64,000 bases of DNA from Hydractinia symbiolongicarpus (GCF_029227915.1 NC_079876.1:26509828-26573827), one strand, 5' to 3'. Positions 35,693 to 48,884 are shown, counted from the first letter of the stretch. The notes: generated from the letters alone by a model not told the origin. Program-made: numbers and translations.

Positions 35693-38600
35693 CATCTGCC
35701 CCTGTTTACGACGATGGAGTTTTTATGTGAAACCAAATTAATGTTTTGCCTTTGCTCATGTTAGAATTTCTGAAAACGTTTATATAAGCATTTTTAAATT
35801 TCATCTCGAACTAGGAGAAGCTGATTTCTTAAAATATCGAGATGAAGTTATATAAAATAATGTTTTTTGATAATACACGGTTTGTTTAAGAAATCTCAAA
35901 ATTTTAACCGCCTAGTCATCTTTCTTTTTTCTCTATAACTTTAAATAATAGACTTATTGTTTTTAACTTAAAATCTCCTGGTAGGCAGATATTCTTATAA
36001 AAAGTGTATATTGTTCAGACTTTCTCTATGCAAAATGCAAAAGATAGAGAAAGTTTTACGAGAAAATTGAAGGAAAACTTATCCGACTTTGGATAATTTA
36101 CTCTTCTTTTATAGTGTTAAATGTCATATGAAAAGGGGTACCTGTGTTTCCTAGGGGAAATTTATGATGGTAATTCGGTTACTAATTTTTAATAAAATAA
36201 TTTTTAATAACTTTAAGGAGTGTTCATATAAGGTAAAGTTGACCGGTTGACCAGGCTGAATTTTTTTTTACGTTCATATGAGGCAGGCGGCTGACCTGGT
36301 TAAGCGGGCAGAACAAAGTCACGAAAGTTTGTTCAAAACAACGATAAATAACAAAATAATAAAATTTAATGATAATGTTATTCATCTGGAGTCTTTTTAT
36401 ATATTTATGGTTCTTCGTGTATATAATATAATATATAAGGTTATATAAATTGGCAATAGAGCTAAACATTCGATAATTTGTTCGTACACAAAAGTTATAG
36501 TTTTAGGCCTGCCTGTTATGTCTGTAATATTCTTTTAATAATTGTAGATGGTTTAATATTCTCTATAATGAAACATTTTGTTCTTGTCATGAGTTAGTTC
36601 AAAAGAATATGTGCACATAAGGGCAGCCATTTCAAACCTTCCATATCTTCTAACATCCTAACGTAACAAGGAAAAGAGCAGAAAATTTAAAGAAATCAAG
36701 TGTCGAAGAGTGTTGAAATTGAGTTACATTCTAAAATTCTTGCTTTCAGAAAGGAGACTTTTTTGTGGCAGCCAGAAAAAACGTTTTGGGCAAGAGAAAT
36801 TTCTTTTTATATTTATAAATCCTAAAATTTACCAAGATGACTACTATAATAACAAATAAATAACTATATTTCACAACTAAGTATCTATATATCTTCCTAG
36901 CAACATTTTTACAGAATTCTCATGGCTGCATAAGGTAAAAAAATAACTAGGTTTTAGATGTATTTACTAGAAAACACCAAAAGTAAGATCTTTGACTTGA
37001 GTTAACTAAGAATATGTTACGTACTATAGTAGTAACAGCATTTTAAAACCTTCGCTTAAACTTCTTTGAACTTAAGAAATATCTGCCATGACTAACAGCA
37101 ACGTATTTTTCATCTTTTGTGTCCCTCTGCCACAACATACTGCCAACTTCGAACGATAAAGTTTGTTATAATGAGATGGCGCCAATTTTGAATAAATAAA
37201 CAGACCGGAAACAATCAACAACAAAAACAACGCGCAACAAATATGGTGGTTTTATTTTTACTCTCAAATCTTTACTTGGAAATTTGTTCAGTAAGTTCCG
37301 CAGTATAAAATATATAAAAAAGGTTCGTTTTTTCTTTGTGTAATGATTTTGTGTTAATTGAACGCTCACAATAAAGAGAAATATATTACATTGTTTTTTA
37401 ATTTAGCCACTCGCATAGCAAACGTGTAAAAATACTCAATTATGAATAATACAGCACTCACAAAGATGTACACAAAATTGATTTATAGAGAGAGCTTCTT
37501 TTTGGAGCAGACAACCAAATCAGTCGGTCTGGTCTTTAAAATCAACACTTATCATGAACTTATATTCAGCAGCCGTGCTGTAGGGTAGTCCGTCTCTCCT
37601 TTTTGTTTCTTCGAAACGCAGATAATAATCGTATAGTCCTATTCTGTTTGCTTAAAATTATTGGGCACATCTTTATTTGGGATTCTTGAATACCAAATTA
37701 AAAAACGTTATGCTTGTAGGCAAACATGAATGCACAAAGGGGCTAAGGGGTAAATAGAAATCCCGTGGATTTTTCCGGGGTTTGACAAGTAGTCTAACAG
37801 TAGCCGTTTTGTTTTCTGTGCGATACCATAGTTGCGCCCGGAAGCATATAAACAAGAAATGTAAACTTTGAAAAAGTACGGATACATCAAAAAATACAAG
37901 TAAGAAAAGACAAAAAACAAGTTTTAAAAAGGTAAAATATTTATCAGATAAGCTTATTGTACACCTAAGTATATCATCAGACTACAAACAACTAAAATCA
38001 AATTTACATATGCACAGATATAAAGGTTTTGACAAAAGCTCAAGGGATCTCATGTTAACCAGTTCTAGATAAAACATAATGTCTGGCTGATAATTGGTTA
38101 AAGGTGTGAACTTTTCAATAAATGCAAGATCAAAGGAGCTATCGCTCCATAACCATTTTAACGTATGAACAAGCAGACAGGAAAAATCCACAGGAATTCG
38201 CCGTTGTACATATTTTTCACATCGGTATTTCGTGCAGTCGCTATGGAATCACTCTGCAGCTTCAGTTACGAGATTCTTAGGTCAATTTTACTAATATCAC
38301 GTGACTCTTTCTCGGATACATAGCGCCTCAAACGTAATTTGTGTTAATCTAATTCTAAGCTTGATGGCCCTGGTCGGAACTAACGGAAGAGCGTTTTTCA
38401 AGAAAACGAAAAAAGGGTATGTATATCGGTATTATGTTTCGTGTGATGAATCCATTCTTAGCCTCACTCACACCTCACACCTAAAGCCAGCTAGCATAAA
38501 CTGCTGACTGCTAGCATAAAATTAACTACTTAGCTGGGATAAAACTACCAATATAGCTAGCATAAAATTAGCTATTTTTAGCTTAAATTTCAGATTATAC
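35693..38600. other. Intergenic region 3' of the P450
   Basis: No supported gene. A candidate polyadenylation hexamer AATAAA lies at 36191-36196. Short motifs at about 37755-37830 (CCCGTGGATTTTTCCGGGG) and 38163-38260 resemble scraps of the short dispersed repeat family. Minus frames at 37673-38191 lack support. Confidence 0.4.
36191..36196 (+). terminator. Candidate polyadenylation signal for the P450 gene
   Basis: AATAAA about 500 nt downstream of the P450 stop codon. In AT-rich DNA this hexamer is common, so the assignment is weak. Confidence 0.25.
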
Positions 38601-39129
38601 ATATTAAAAAGTGTATAGTTATTTAACCAATAAAAAATTCGTTATCTGATTTCATGGACCGAATTTTTACTGATACGTTGTTAAATTCTAGTGCACCGTT
38701 TAGGTAAAATACTTTTCTAGACGTTTCAAGTTTTATACTTGGAAGTCGTAGGATATTTTTTTTGATTTTTGTGTTTTTGTCCATGATTTTGAAGTAGTTT
38801 CCTAAGTTTTCGCATGTTTTCCCCTCAATCTTCGTCTGAAACGTTTTTGAAGGAATTCAAGTGAGAGTCGAACAGTATGTAAGCAGAGGAATCAACATAG
38901 TTTTGTATATTGTTACGGTTGCATTGATTGTTAGTTGAGATAGAATGCGTTTCAGGAGGTACATTCTACCTGACGTGTTTTTGTATACTGATTTGATGTG
39001 TTTATGTAGGGATAGTGTTTGGTCTACTTGAACACCAAGGTATCTGTAGGTGTTTGTATATGACAAAATATGATGGCGATAATTGACCTTTAACGATTGT
39101 TTCCTGACACTTTGAGCAGTTTCAGACAA
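38600..39129 (-). pseudogene. LINE reverse transcriptase 3' fragment (CR1/Jockey-like)
   Basis: Minus strand. TNTYRYLGVQVDQTLSLHKH, then SGRMYLLKRILSQLTINATV and LLTYCSTL, match the region after the catalytic core (YLGVxxDxxLxxxxHI...K...R..L..) of CR1/Jockey-type RTs. Downstream, in another frame, NILRLPSIKLETSRKVFYL matches the usual C-terminal block. Both 5' and 3' parts are missing and frames are broken. Confidence 0.7.
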
Positions 39130-39139
39130 CTTAATAGAG

Positions 39140-39790
39140 ATAAAAAAGGGAATATTAGATCCTAATTCTTTATTTGAATTGCAGGAAATATAAAAAAGCT
39201 TTCAGACTTTGGTGTAAGTAAGGATTTTCGAAATTGGGAGTGGAAAATTTCGATCTGTTTTTTGTTTGTTTGTTTTGTAACATGAACTACGCTAAAGGTT
39301 AAGTGAAATGCATGTGCTTCGAAATATTTTTCGCAGTAGTGTAGATTATTATTGGTTTTGGGATACTAAGGCGGGTGTTGGGTGATACGGGAAATATCAA
39401 TGTAAACATTGAATAAGGGATCCAAAAAGTTATAGTCGTTACATTTTTCCATTTTTTGATAACAAAGTAATAGGCATAAAATTCCGGTTTTGTTGAGAAG
39501 ACCGTAATGCTTTTGTAATGTTGTTGGCGACGCCTGGAAAATTGGTGCACGCACAAAACAAACATGAACGCCGGGATTTTAGATCCCAATTTCTTATTCC
39601 GAGTTTCATGGCGTGTTAGTGTTTGCAGACGCTGATGCCAACAAGGATATTCGAATCCGGGAACGGGAAATTACAATCCGTTTTGTGCCTGATGATATAA
39701 TTCGCCCTTTTTTCGATTTTTGAATCTTTGCATGTTCCCATTGGTCTTGGGATTCTGGGATAGTGTGCTTTGGGTAATAAGGTGTATAAC
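39140..39790. repeat. Diverged direct duplication, unit about 430 bp
   Basis: Blocks at about 39150-39400 (GGGAATATTAGATCCTAATT, GATTTTCGAAATTGGGAGTG, TTGGTTTTGGGATACTAAGG) recur in the same order at about 39572-39790 (GGGATTTTAGATCCCAATTT, GATATTCGAATCCGGGAACG, TTGGTCTTGGGATTCTGGGA). Confidence 0.55.
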
Positions 39791-40081
39791 GATAATGAAC
39801 TAGGGACATGAAAAATCTTTTAGGTTTGATGATACCCAAATTTTGTGTGTTCAAAGTGGCTGCGCAAAGCTTTATGTCGGACCCCCTCTGAGTAATACAT
39901 TATGCTAATGGGCGAACACATTGATTTTTCCACAGGTTCACGAAGTCTATCACTGCTGAGTTTCCTGCCATTATACCAATTAAACTAGATACGATTTTAT
40001 GGTCATAACAGGGGATATTACTAGCCGTAATAAATACCGAAGTTTTCAATATCAAGTTTTCAATGTCACAGCTTTATAAAG

Positions 40082-43000
40082 CTAAAGTTCTTCATTCTTC
40101 TCCTCTTTACTTTCTCTCTTCCGGTAAAAAGACACACTTCGAATTTTAGAGTTTCGTAGAGTACATAATGCATTTTTTACATTAGGATTCGTCAAAGTTT
40201 GAAAATATACCAAAAAAACTCCGTAAAACGAATTGATAATTGCAAAAATCCATTGAAACGTTTTACGCAGGTCTCCAATGGCTAATATACCGAACAGCCA
40301 AGTTAGTCCAAGTAGAACGACGCATGAAAAGGTAACTTTTACTTTTCGCCATGGTTGATTTGACGTGTGCGAGTAAGCGATTGTAATAATTGGGATGAAA
40401 AGAATCAGGTTAACTACTAATACACACGACACAGGAACTAATGTTGTAAAGATGAAAAGTTGACCACTGATGACGCAGCTAAAAAAAGAAATTTATGAAA
40501 TTAATTTTAAAGCGTTAAGCGGGATTTATTTCGGAATTTTTGAGGACCTTTATTTACAAAACATAAATTATGCAATTTTACGATATATTAATGTCATAAT
40601 GCAAGATGATTTTTGACCTGGCAAGAAAATGACTCTTTGTATATCAAAGCGTGATTAACGAATCGCCCCTCACAATTCTTAGTCGTGCCAATTTTTATTA
40701 CCTTTAGAATGAGAGTACGCTGTAGGAGAAACCCAAATTCTTAGATTACCAAGTCTTCACAAAACTTAGCAAATAAAATTACAAACAAAGGAAAAGTGTG
40801 CCACACAAAAGTTGGCTGCCGAAATATTTTCCTTTGACAGGCAATAGACCAAACAAGAAATTTTTTTAATTTAAATTGAAAAACATCTCCGTGTGGGTTT
40901 TTGTTATGAAAAAGGAGAATGCACAGTTTTGATGTAAACTTAACAAAAGATTGAATACATTTGCTGACACGTGTAAATAAGCCGTTGCCAGGTGGTAACA
41001 TCATCAATGCATTCCTAAAAATGCCTGACCTCTTTTAAGAAGTTATATAGACGGACAACATATAGACGTGTTGCATAGCTAACTAATTTGTTTTAAACAG
41101 ACTTAAATACATGAGGGAATTAAAAGTAAGGTAAAATGAGGGAATAGTTACGTACAAACGATTTTCTTTTTTGAACTGATGAATTGAAAATGCACTCGTG
41201 ATACTTGAAATTATCACAGGAACACCTAAAATTAACAAGCATAAGATTGAGTATTAGAATAAGTACGCAACTAATAAACTTAGATATGATTCTTTTGTTG
41301 TTGAAAGGCATTCATAGCCTTCAGGCTTTTTTCTTGATTAAACGCAATTAAACGTTGTGCAGGATTACACAACGACGCTATATTTGCGTGAAACGATGCA
41401 ACGAATTATATCTCATGTGCAAAATAATTTAGAAGCAAATATAATACAAAAAAACAAAACACATAAGACAAGCCACAACAAACTAATTAGAATATCCCAT
41501 ACCCCACGCCACAAAAAACGGCTTCCAAAATAAACCTGTATATTTCTGGCTAAAGGTCAGAGGATGGACAACCTTTCCATACACACAGACAGACTGCACG
41601 CCCATCCACGCAAATGATGACAATGTAAAACAATGGAGAAACATCGATGTTAAATGACAACGACAGTGGTCTTTTCTTGCTGATACCCCAAACATGAATA
41701 TCACCATGAGGAGAAACAAGGATATATAAATATTAATTAACGTTCTTGCTGCGGTGGACTGTCTAACTTCTCTAAAACAAGAACACAATAAAGAAGCTTA
41801 AGATTCTACTACAATGCAAGACAAAGTGTAATAGGAGCGATTTTGCACTGGGATGATTTTTCCATAAAGGTTTACAATCACATACCTACCTGAATGTGGC
41901 ATATATGAGTAGGCCAAGTAGCAGTGTTATACTTGAAACAGAGCAACCAATATAGGTAACAATTTCTAATTCTTTTGTCGTAACATGTTTTTCGTGGCTA
42001 TTCAAAATTATAGCGAAATTTGTGAGATGATTGCATTTACATGTCATAAAGCGATTACTGTTTAAATGGAAGATGCCAGTCTGGAAACAGCCTTCGGTCG
42101 ACCAATGAGGGTACGTAGCGTCCAAATCTAAATTAAGAATTCTAACTTTTATTGCGGGACTTGCCTGGGGTTACAACATGGCTTTCTCTTTCTTATGTTT
42201 TTTCTTATTAACATTTTTTTGAGTTCAGTAAATTATACAATGGTAATATATATTTTTACATATTAATACATCAATGAATAAAGCATGACATTGTACAGAA
42301 TAAGTTGTACATGATTAATAGGTATTTCAAACTAGATGTTTTCACTCCAACCTAATGCACTATTGGTGGGAAACGCAAACAAGGAATGTCTATGACAAAG
42401 AATGCTAAAAGTGCTCGTGACTGGTAACTATTTCAAACTAGAATCTAATGGCAATTGATATTAATCTGACGAACTGTGAAATTAAACATGTCATGCATGT
42501 CCATGATTAATTTATCATTGCGGTTAACAACGAACGAAATACCTATCATACTTTTTACATATAGGCCTAAATCTTTCTTAGTTTTAAAACCATCAATAAG
42601 GGGTTTTATGGTTAAAATCATTCATGTTAACAAGATTCTGTTGCAAAATATACAAAAAACCTACCTTTATCTTTCCAAAAAACACACTGGCCATCTCCTT
42701 CAGCGCCATTTGGTAGTTTAAATGTTAATTCAATCATGTTTGTCATATTTTTTATCGTAGTATTTTTTACTGTAGCGGATGTTATATTGTGTACAGTTTT
42801 ATAACTTGAATAATTGCTTTTCTCTTGAACAAATAACTTGTCGTTATTAAAGGAATATGCGTATATGTTTGCAATGTAACGAACAGGAACTTCAGCTAAC
42901 GGTATTAGCAATGTTACATCATGGTGCCATTGTACTTCCTTTTTGTGCTCACGTTGGAAGTTTATAACAGTTCGATTGGGAAACTTTTTAACAGAGATCA

Positions 43001-43238
43001 ATAAGAATTTATCATATTGTCTTATGCTAGTTGTTTTAAAAGCAAGGTTTGTCTCTGAAAATTCGAATTTAGTTTCATTACTGCTGAAAAATATACCAGC
43101 AATATCGTCCAACATCGGAAGAATTTTTTCAGTTGACGATGAGATCCTTAAAATCTCACTTGGTACACCAAGGATCGAGTTTACACTCCCTAGCAAATTT
43201 TTACCCACCTGAAAATTTTAAGTTATGTATAAATCAAT

Positions 43239-43287
<49 letters not shown>

Positions 43288-46200
43288 CCAGCAAAAAAAC
43301 ACACTAGTAACAAACAGACCAACAAAAAGAACAACAAACAACAACAACAACAACAACAACAAGAAAAAACAAACAACAACAACAAAAAACTAACAACATC
43401 AAACAACAACAACAAAAAAATAAATTAAAAGCAACAACAACAACAACAACAAAAATAGTATAAGTATATGTTCTATAAAATTTTAATGTATAACACCCGT
43501 TTACAAATTATCTTTTTTTATCTTTTCTTTTAAAAGCCTACCTCTTGCTGGCGAGTTCCTACTGCCAAACAGTTTTTTATAATAACTGCTACGTGATCAA
43601 TATCTTTCGCGCATGTGATATAACTGGAATTCTGAATAACTGCGTTTAAGGTTGAAGATATACCCCTGATAGAGGATTTTGTGAACGTTTCCTTTAAAGA
43701 AATGAAAAATATACCGAAACACCGAAATAGAACAGAAAGGACTACTCATTAAAACGTTTGAATTTACATAACTTGCAAAGGAAGATCTGTCTGTGAGAAG
43801 TCGTAGGATCATGAATGATCACCAGTGATTGCATGGACACTGTACTTTTACAAAACAATGCTTTATTTTTATATAACATATTTATTTTAAATGTTATTTT
43901 ATCGCATTTTAAATTTCATTTTTGACATATATAATATTGACAATGTGGACTGGATGACAATACAATTCTTGTCATTTGTTTATATCAATTATATTTCAAT
44001 GAAATAACGAATATTTGTGACAAATTTTGTACAGACTAAATTCTCATTACATTCTTTGTTAAAATCCAACCATTAGATGCAGAGGTATTTGACAAAACGA
44101 TTAAATAAATGTGATAATCACCTTTGCCAATCGTATTAACACATTGGAAGTTGTCGTTTTTGCTGCACATGAAGTCAAATCAACGTCCTGCCAATAAGCT
44201 TCTTGAGATGCTGATAACTTGCATCTTCGTGTTACTACCGGCTTGCCATGCAGAGAACCATACTTGCATGTCACTTGAAAGTAATTGTTCGCTTGAGTGG
44301 AATTAAAGATGTATTTACCTTTGTAGTTCTCGGTGCCAATTACTTCGGTTGGACAAAACTTTGATACGGAAGCATCGTCTGAAGAATTAATAAAACCAAA
44401 ATTTAATTTGTATGAATGTAAACACCGAATGAAACTTAATGTCAAATATATTTCACCTTTACAATGTGGTAGTTTATCTTTGTAGATTTGATATACAAGT
44501 CGTTTGTTCTCACTTAAGTATTTGTGATGATCGAAGTTATAGTTGAAACGCTGTTTACTGCGATTCACCATTCCCATGAAATAATCTGGTAAAGGAATGT
44601 TATACAACAAACGTTACGTTAGTTAACATGAAACTTATTTCTCAAATCTAGAAGAAAAGTTAAACAAGTGACGGGGGTGGTGAAAATGCCATAAAGTGTT
44701 GGTATAATCCAAATTTGTGAATAGTGCAGTTTAATTATTAACTTAATTATTGATTTAAAATTAAGAACAAGAAATTTACGTCCACTTAATTAACTCGCTA
44801 AATTCAAAGCCGCGTGAATTAAGTGAGATATTAATTTCTTATAAGGTGCGTATATGTATTTGTGTGCATGTACAATAGCATGACGAGTAAAACCCTCTTT
44901 AAATGTTAAGAGTTTTTTAACCGAGCATTACTCTAATTATTCCATTAGGAGCAGTCAAGTTTATTACCAACAAACAAACGAACAAACGAACGAACAACAA
45001 CAACAACAAAAGGTACTTCACGACTTACTAAGTGATCCAATCGAAGAATCAACGGACACAATATCACCATTGCAACGTGTTGAGTTGATTACAGAGCGAC
45101 AGTTTTTTTTGCAGGACGAGACACTGGTCCAGCGCGATAAAACACATCCCAGCTCCCTCCTGCATCTAGCTGACTGTTGGATTTGAATTAGGTGCATTCG
45201 AGATTTCCTGACCTCACTTTTAAATGCTCCGTTACAGCTGACAACGGTACAATTTGGTGCACCGCTGAGTAGAATGCATGTATTTGCATTGCAATTTCCA
45301 TAACCTTAATGAAGAAAACTAGCATATTAAAGTCTTTCACTAAAATACACAAGTTTAAATAAACGTCTTCGTTTACGTTCTGTTTTCAAAAACATTAAGT
45401 TTCTAAATTAGCAAAAACTTTCAACGTTTTTAGTACGAAGCTGCAAATTACGTTTATTTTCCAACGACACTTTCGAATTAAATCCAGGAAAAGAACCGGA
45501 CTAAAACGTCTAAATAATAATAATAATAATATCTGTATTTCGAATGTTCCCTATTTCGCCACGCTTTTCCCTTGGAAAGTAATTCATTACTTCATGGTAA
45601 CAGGCGCGGATGCACAAAGTACTCAGAAAAAATATATATGCAGCAGGTGAATTCTGGTCTATTTTTTCACTGTCAACAGCGACTTTGTGGTTAACATTGT
45701 TACGTTGGATATAATTCATACTATTTCGCCTTGTAAATAAAAAATAAATAATATTTTATCAAATTGGAACAGCATTAATAATTGGAAAAGACGTTTTACA
45801 AGTGTTTTGAACTAATCCAGTTACCCTGGGCTAAGTCTTTTATTTGGCTTAAAACAAAGCAATCGCTAAGGAATTGGCAGGGCTGGATAGTCTAAAACTG
45901 TTATGTAGATTAGTCGAATCTACATAACAGTTTTGAATAATTTCTAGGAAATCGTGACATTTAAGCACAAAAATAGCAAGTATGCAGCCAAAATCTTTTA
46001 CTACTTTCCGCAACTTCTTATCAATCAACTATCAAAACTTTACTCTTAGCAACTGAGAGAGATATAAAAACTTATAAAAACGTGCAAAAGAAATGACAAT
46101 AATTATTTCTTGATGCAAATTACTAAATTATAGGAAAAGTAATAGGTATTAAAAACTAGTCTTTTTATAATAAAATCAAGTTTACCAGAACTTTTAAGCT

Positions 46201-47116
46201 CTTCGCCAAAAGTTCGGAATTCTTTACATGTAAGAATATTTTCAGCAAAAAATAAGCAGCTTCAGCTGAAATTTAGACGTTCTTATAAAAATGTAAAGTC
46301 GCGAAATAAAACCCGAATTTAGATTTAGTAAATAAAAAACAATTCTCTATTTATTATATTTTAATTGGTAGTTTAAAAGGCGGGAATATAATAGTTAACA
46401 AACGAAAAATCCAATTACATATCTTAAAATTTATTGTTCTTCTTATCATAAATTAGTTAAAATGGTAGGTTCGAAATTGTTTCAACTCGCCGTAAGGGCA
46501 CTATTACACATTAATATCTTTGAGGAACATCAAAGCATTCCTTTTGGACCCTAGGTAAGTACTTTTTGCTTATTGCTTTACATCAATCTAGTTGCTAGCC
46601 AGTAAAAAAATCTACAAGAGCACGCACACCCTACGTATTCCTCGCATCGCTATTTTAAGCAACCTTGACCACGTGAAGCGTAAAGTACTAAAGTCATTCT
46701 GCGATGCATTTTATTTTGCAGAGACAGACGACGGCTATTATTATAGAGAGTAGTTGTCAACCCGTGGAAACATCTAAGAGGTCGCTGGTCCTTTATATAT
46801 CGCATTTTGTGTTTCTGTAACAGACAGACAAATAGGCAATGGCTATTAATGTGGTGATAAATTAGCTACTTTATTCTAATAGATGTTATGATTAATTCAA
46901 ATTATAAATATTTTTACTATATTTTATTTTTATTCCATTAAAAACAACTTTGCACACGAAAAAACACTGTCGGTTCTTAAAAACATTTCTAGCTGTGCTA
47001 AAAGATAATTTACCTTTCGCCGGATACATCAACCATATGCACAACGTAAACAAAAACATCCTCTGGTGAAACTGTCTGTCTAAATACACTATTTCTTGTA
47101 CTGATCTCAATGCCAT
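40082..47116 (-). CDS. Adhesion G-protein-coupled receptor, ten exons, 810 aa
   Basis: Model: complement(join(40082..40478, 41156..41225, 41503..41771, 41890..42127, 42665..43208, 43542..43691, 44122..44378, 44457..44585, 45029..45304, 47014..47116)). All junctions are GT-AG and in phase. Order: N-terminal signal sequence (FLFTLCIWLMYPAKG; the true start may be Met20), a Cys-rich segment (about 36-126, with RWTSVSSCKKNC), a hormone-receptor (HRM) type domain (about 178-240; FCPTEV, VTRRCK, DLTSC), the GAIN region, then the GPS with CVFW, HWSTEGC and CKCNHLTNFA, keeping the HL/T autocleavage triad (520-522). Seven membrane helices follow from about 540, including the family hallmark LLGLTWLFG in TM6. 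The cytoplasmic tail is short and charged. It would be a self-cleaved cell-surface receptor; ligand and G protein are unknown. The first intron carries a short dispersed repeat and the GAIN intron a CAA array. Confidence 0.92.
43239..43455. repeat. (CAA)n-rich microsatellite cluster
   Basis: Pure CAA from 43239 to about 43288, then further CAA runs near 43337 and 43434, separated by related A/C-rich sequence. It lies in an intron of the adhesion GPCR. Frames across it on both strands are artefacts. Confidence 0.95.
45894..45934. repeat. Perfect hairpin, 18-bp arms, 5-bp loop
   Basis: AAAACTGTTATGTAGATT, loop AGTCG, then the exact complement. It lies in the first intron of the adhesion GPCR. 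Confidence 0.93.
46690..46860. repeat. Short dispersed repeat, copy 3 (diverged)
   Basis: Contains TTGCAGAGACAGACGACGGC, CAACCCGTGGAAACATCT, GTCGCTGGTCCTTTATATAT and a second ACAGACAGACAAATAGGCAA, matching the blocks at 23940-24130 and 28140-28262. It lies in the first intron of the adhesion GPCR. Confidence 0.55.
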
Positions 47117-47810
47117 GATATCAAAAAATCTCTATAGTTATACAGTTATTCAAATTCTAATAAATAAATCATACTGAATTTTTCATTAGAAATTCCCTGT
47201 CTTCCCATTTTCGTAGGAAGTGAATAATAGCTAGAAATTTGCCAAATATATTGTTTATGGAACGGCTACCGTTAAAATATGTATTACGTCTTCCAACTGT
47301 TTTTTTTTTGTTTGGTTATAAACTTTCGTATCAATTAGACACCATTCTGCACAATTTTATATATACAAAGGTAACACTTCTGCCATAACAGGATTCACCA
47401 TTGCCATGCATTTGTTTTTCTTTTGTGGCCAGCAAAACGCATTGTCGATAATTTTGGTAAATGTTTACCCTATGCATATGCAGCTGCTGTATATTAAGAT
47501 AAAAGTTCCTTTTAGAATTCCACTAATCCATCTGTCACAAGTACTTTCACGTCGCTTTCAACTGTCTAATTTGCGATTCTCTGTGATCATATTTTCTTTT
47601 TATTCTTCATTATAATGTAGTCCTTGTTACAATTATTTTCTTTAACGCGTGGACAAGAAAGTCTATAAGCAGGTTAAACTGTATATTTATAGCAACATCG
47701 CAAAACAAGAAAAGATGTAAAGAAAAATAGAACATAAAATATTTCTTTTTTATTTTCAAAATAACACTGAAACAAAAAAAAAAATACCAGAGAAGTACAT
47801 TGCAAAAGAA
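47117..47810. other. Intergenic, upstream of the adhesion GPCR
   Basis: I see no gene, RNA or mobile element here. The GPCR promoter would lie in this stretch, but no core element can be assigned with confidence. Confidence 0.4.
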
Positions 47811-47819
47811 TGTCAATGG

Positions 47820-47950
47820 GAATCCTTCTATTAAACGCCCCCTTCTATTAAACTCCCCCCCTCGAATAGACACCCATCCTTTTCAGTCACTTTTTAAATA
47901 AACGCCCCCCTCGAATAGACGCCCCCTTGATTAGACGCTCCTTCCTTATA
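47820..47950. repeat. C-rich degenerate repeat (AACGCCCCC / CTCGAATAGACGCC)
   Basis: Several alternating copies of TTCTATTAAACGCCCCC and CCCCTCGAATAGACGCCC. It is much more GC-rich than its surroundings. Similar C-rich tracts are dispersed in many marine invertebrate genomes, which suggests a mobile-element tail or satellite scrap. Confidence 0.65.
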
Positions 47951-48147
47951 AGGGAAGTTTATGCGAGGCGATAATAAAAGTATACTTACTTACTTACTTT
48001 TTTCCTAAATCTTAGGTTTAAGGTTGAAAATTTAGCTTTTCGCTTCTGAAGTTTCTAAAGCATGTGAATATCTTTTATTTCCCGTGGTGCAGATATATTT
48101 TATAGGTATCCTTCAAAACTGCAAAAAAGAGGAAGTGTAAAAAATTT

Positions 48148-48884
48148 AATGACACCGATACCCGAGACCCGAGACCCAATACCCTGATACCGATACCCGA
48201 GACCCTGATTTTTTTTTTATTATTTTTTTTAATTTTTTATTTGAATATGAACGATAATAAAAACACATTTTGATATGTATATATTTCTTCATTATACGGA
48301 AATATTTGTTGCACGTAATATGCGAATATGTTGCTGGCTCAACAATGGTTTTATATCACCAGGAACTACAATGAAACTAGCATCAAAAAAGTTATTTTGT
48401 CTGATCAAACATGAATAATTAAACTGATAATAGACGTTTTTAAATTCATTAGAGAATGTTTGTTTTTTCGTTGTAGTGTCGAAATAACTCCTTTTAGTTT
48501 TCGAAACCACGATTAAATTTTCTATATTGTCTGTTGCTCTTTGCTTTTTCCTTTCCCATTCAATCCATCGAACAGACACTTTCATATGCTTAATCTGGAC
48601 TTCCTCATTAATTATTCATTCGATCGAACGTACGTCTTGCTTCGAATAAACTTAACATATCATCTCTGATATGTTAGGTTGAAAAAACAAGAAAATAATG
48701 AGAAAAAATTAGATTTTTATTGAAATAAAACATCGCCGAAAAAAATTAATAAAAAAAAAAAATCAGGGTATCGGGTCTCGGGTATCGGTGTCAGGGTATT
48801 GGGTCTCGGGTCTCGGGTATCGGTATCAGGGTATCGGGTCTCGGGTATCACATAGGGTATCGGCTCTCACTTTTCTCATAGGCC
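48148..48884. mobile_element. Mirrored-minisatellite inverted-repeat element, copy 1
   Basis: The left end is an array of GATACCCGAGACCCTGATAC-like units (48148-48210) followed by T-rich sequence. The right end is the inverted array GGTATCGGGTCTCGGGTATC (about 48764-48850) ending TCTCACTTTTCTCATAGG at about 48884. The left outermost terminus seems truncated. The interior (48255-48600) is about 80-90 percent alike by eye to 58020-58280 and 58585-58690 of copy 2. A minus frame at 48292-48585 (VRWIEWERKKQRATDNIENL) overlaps the conserved interior and may be a remnant of an element protein; I do not recognise it. Confidence 0.75.

Noticed and set aside
36224-36310. GACC-rich inverted-looking sequence near 36240-36305
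   Set aside because: Some complementarity (TTGACCGGTTGACCAGG against CTGACCTGGTTAAGC) exists, but the arms are too short and interrupted to define an element.
40741-41007. 88-codon minus frame between GPCR exons
   Set aside because: It is intronic, and the flanking exons join in phase without it.
43218-43428. Poly-Val and poly-Thr/Asn frames on both strands
   Set aside because: They are created by CAA repeats inside a GPCR intron.
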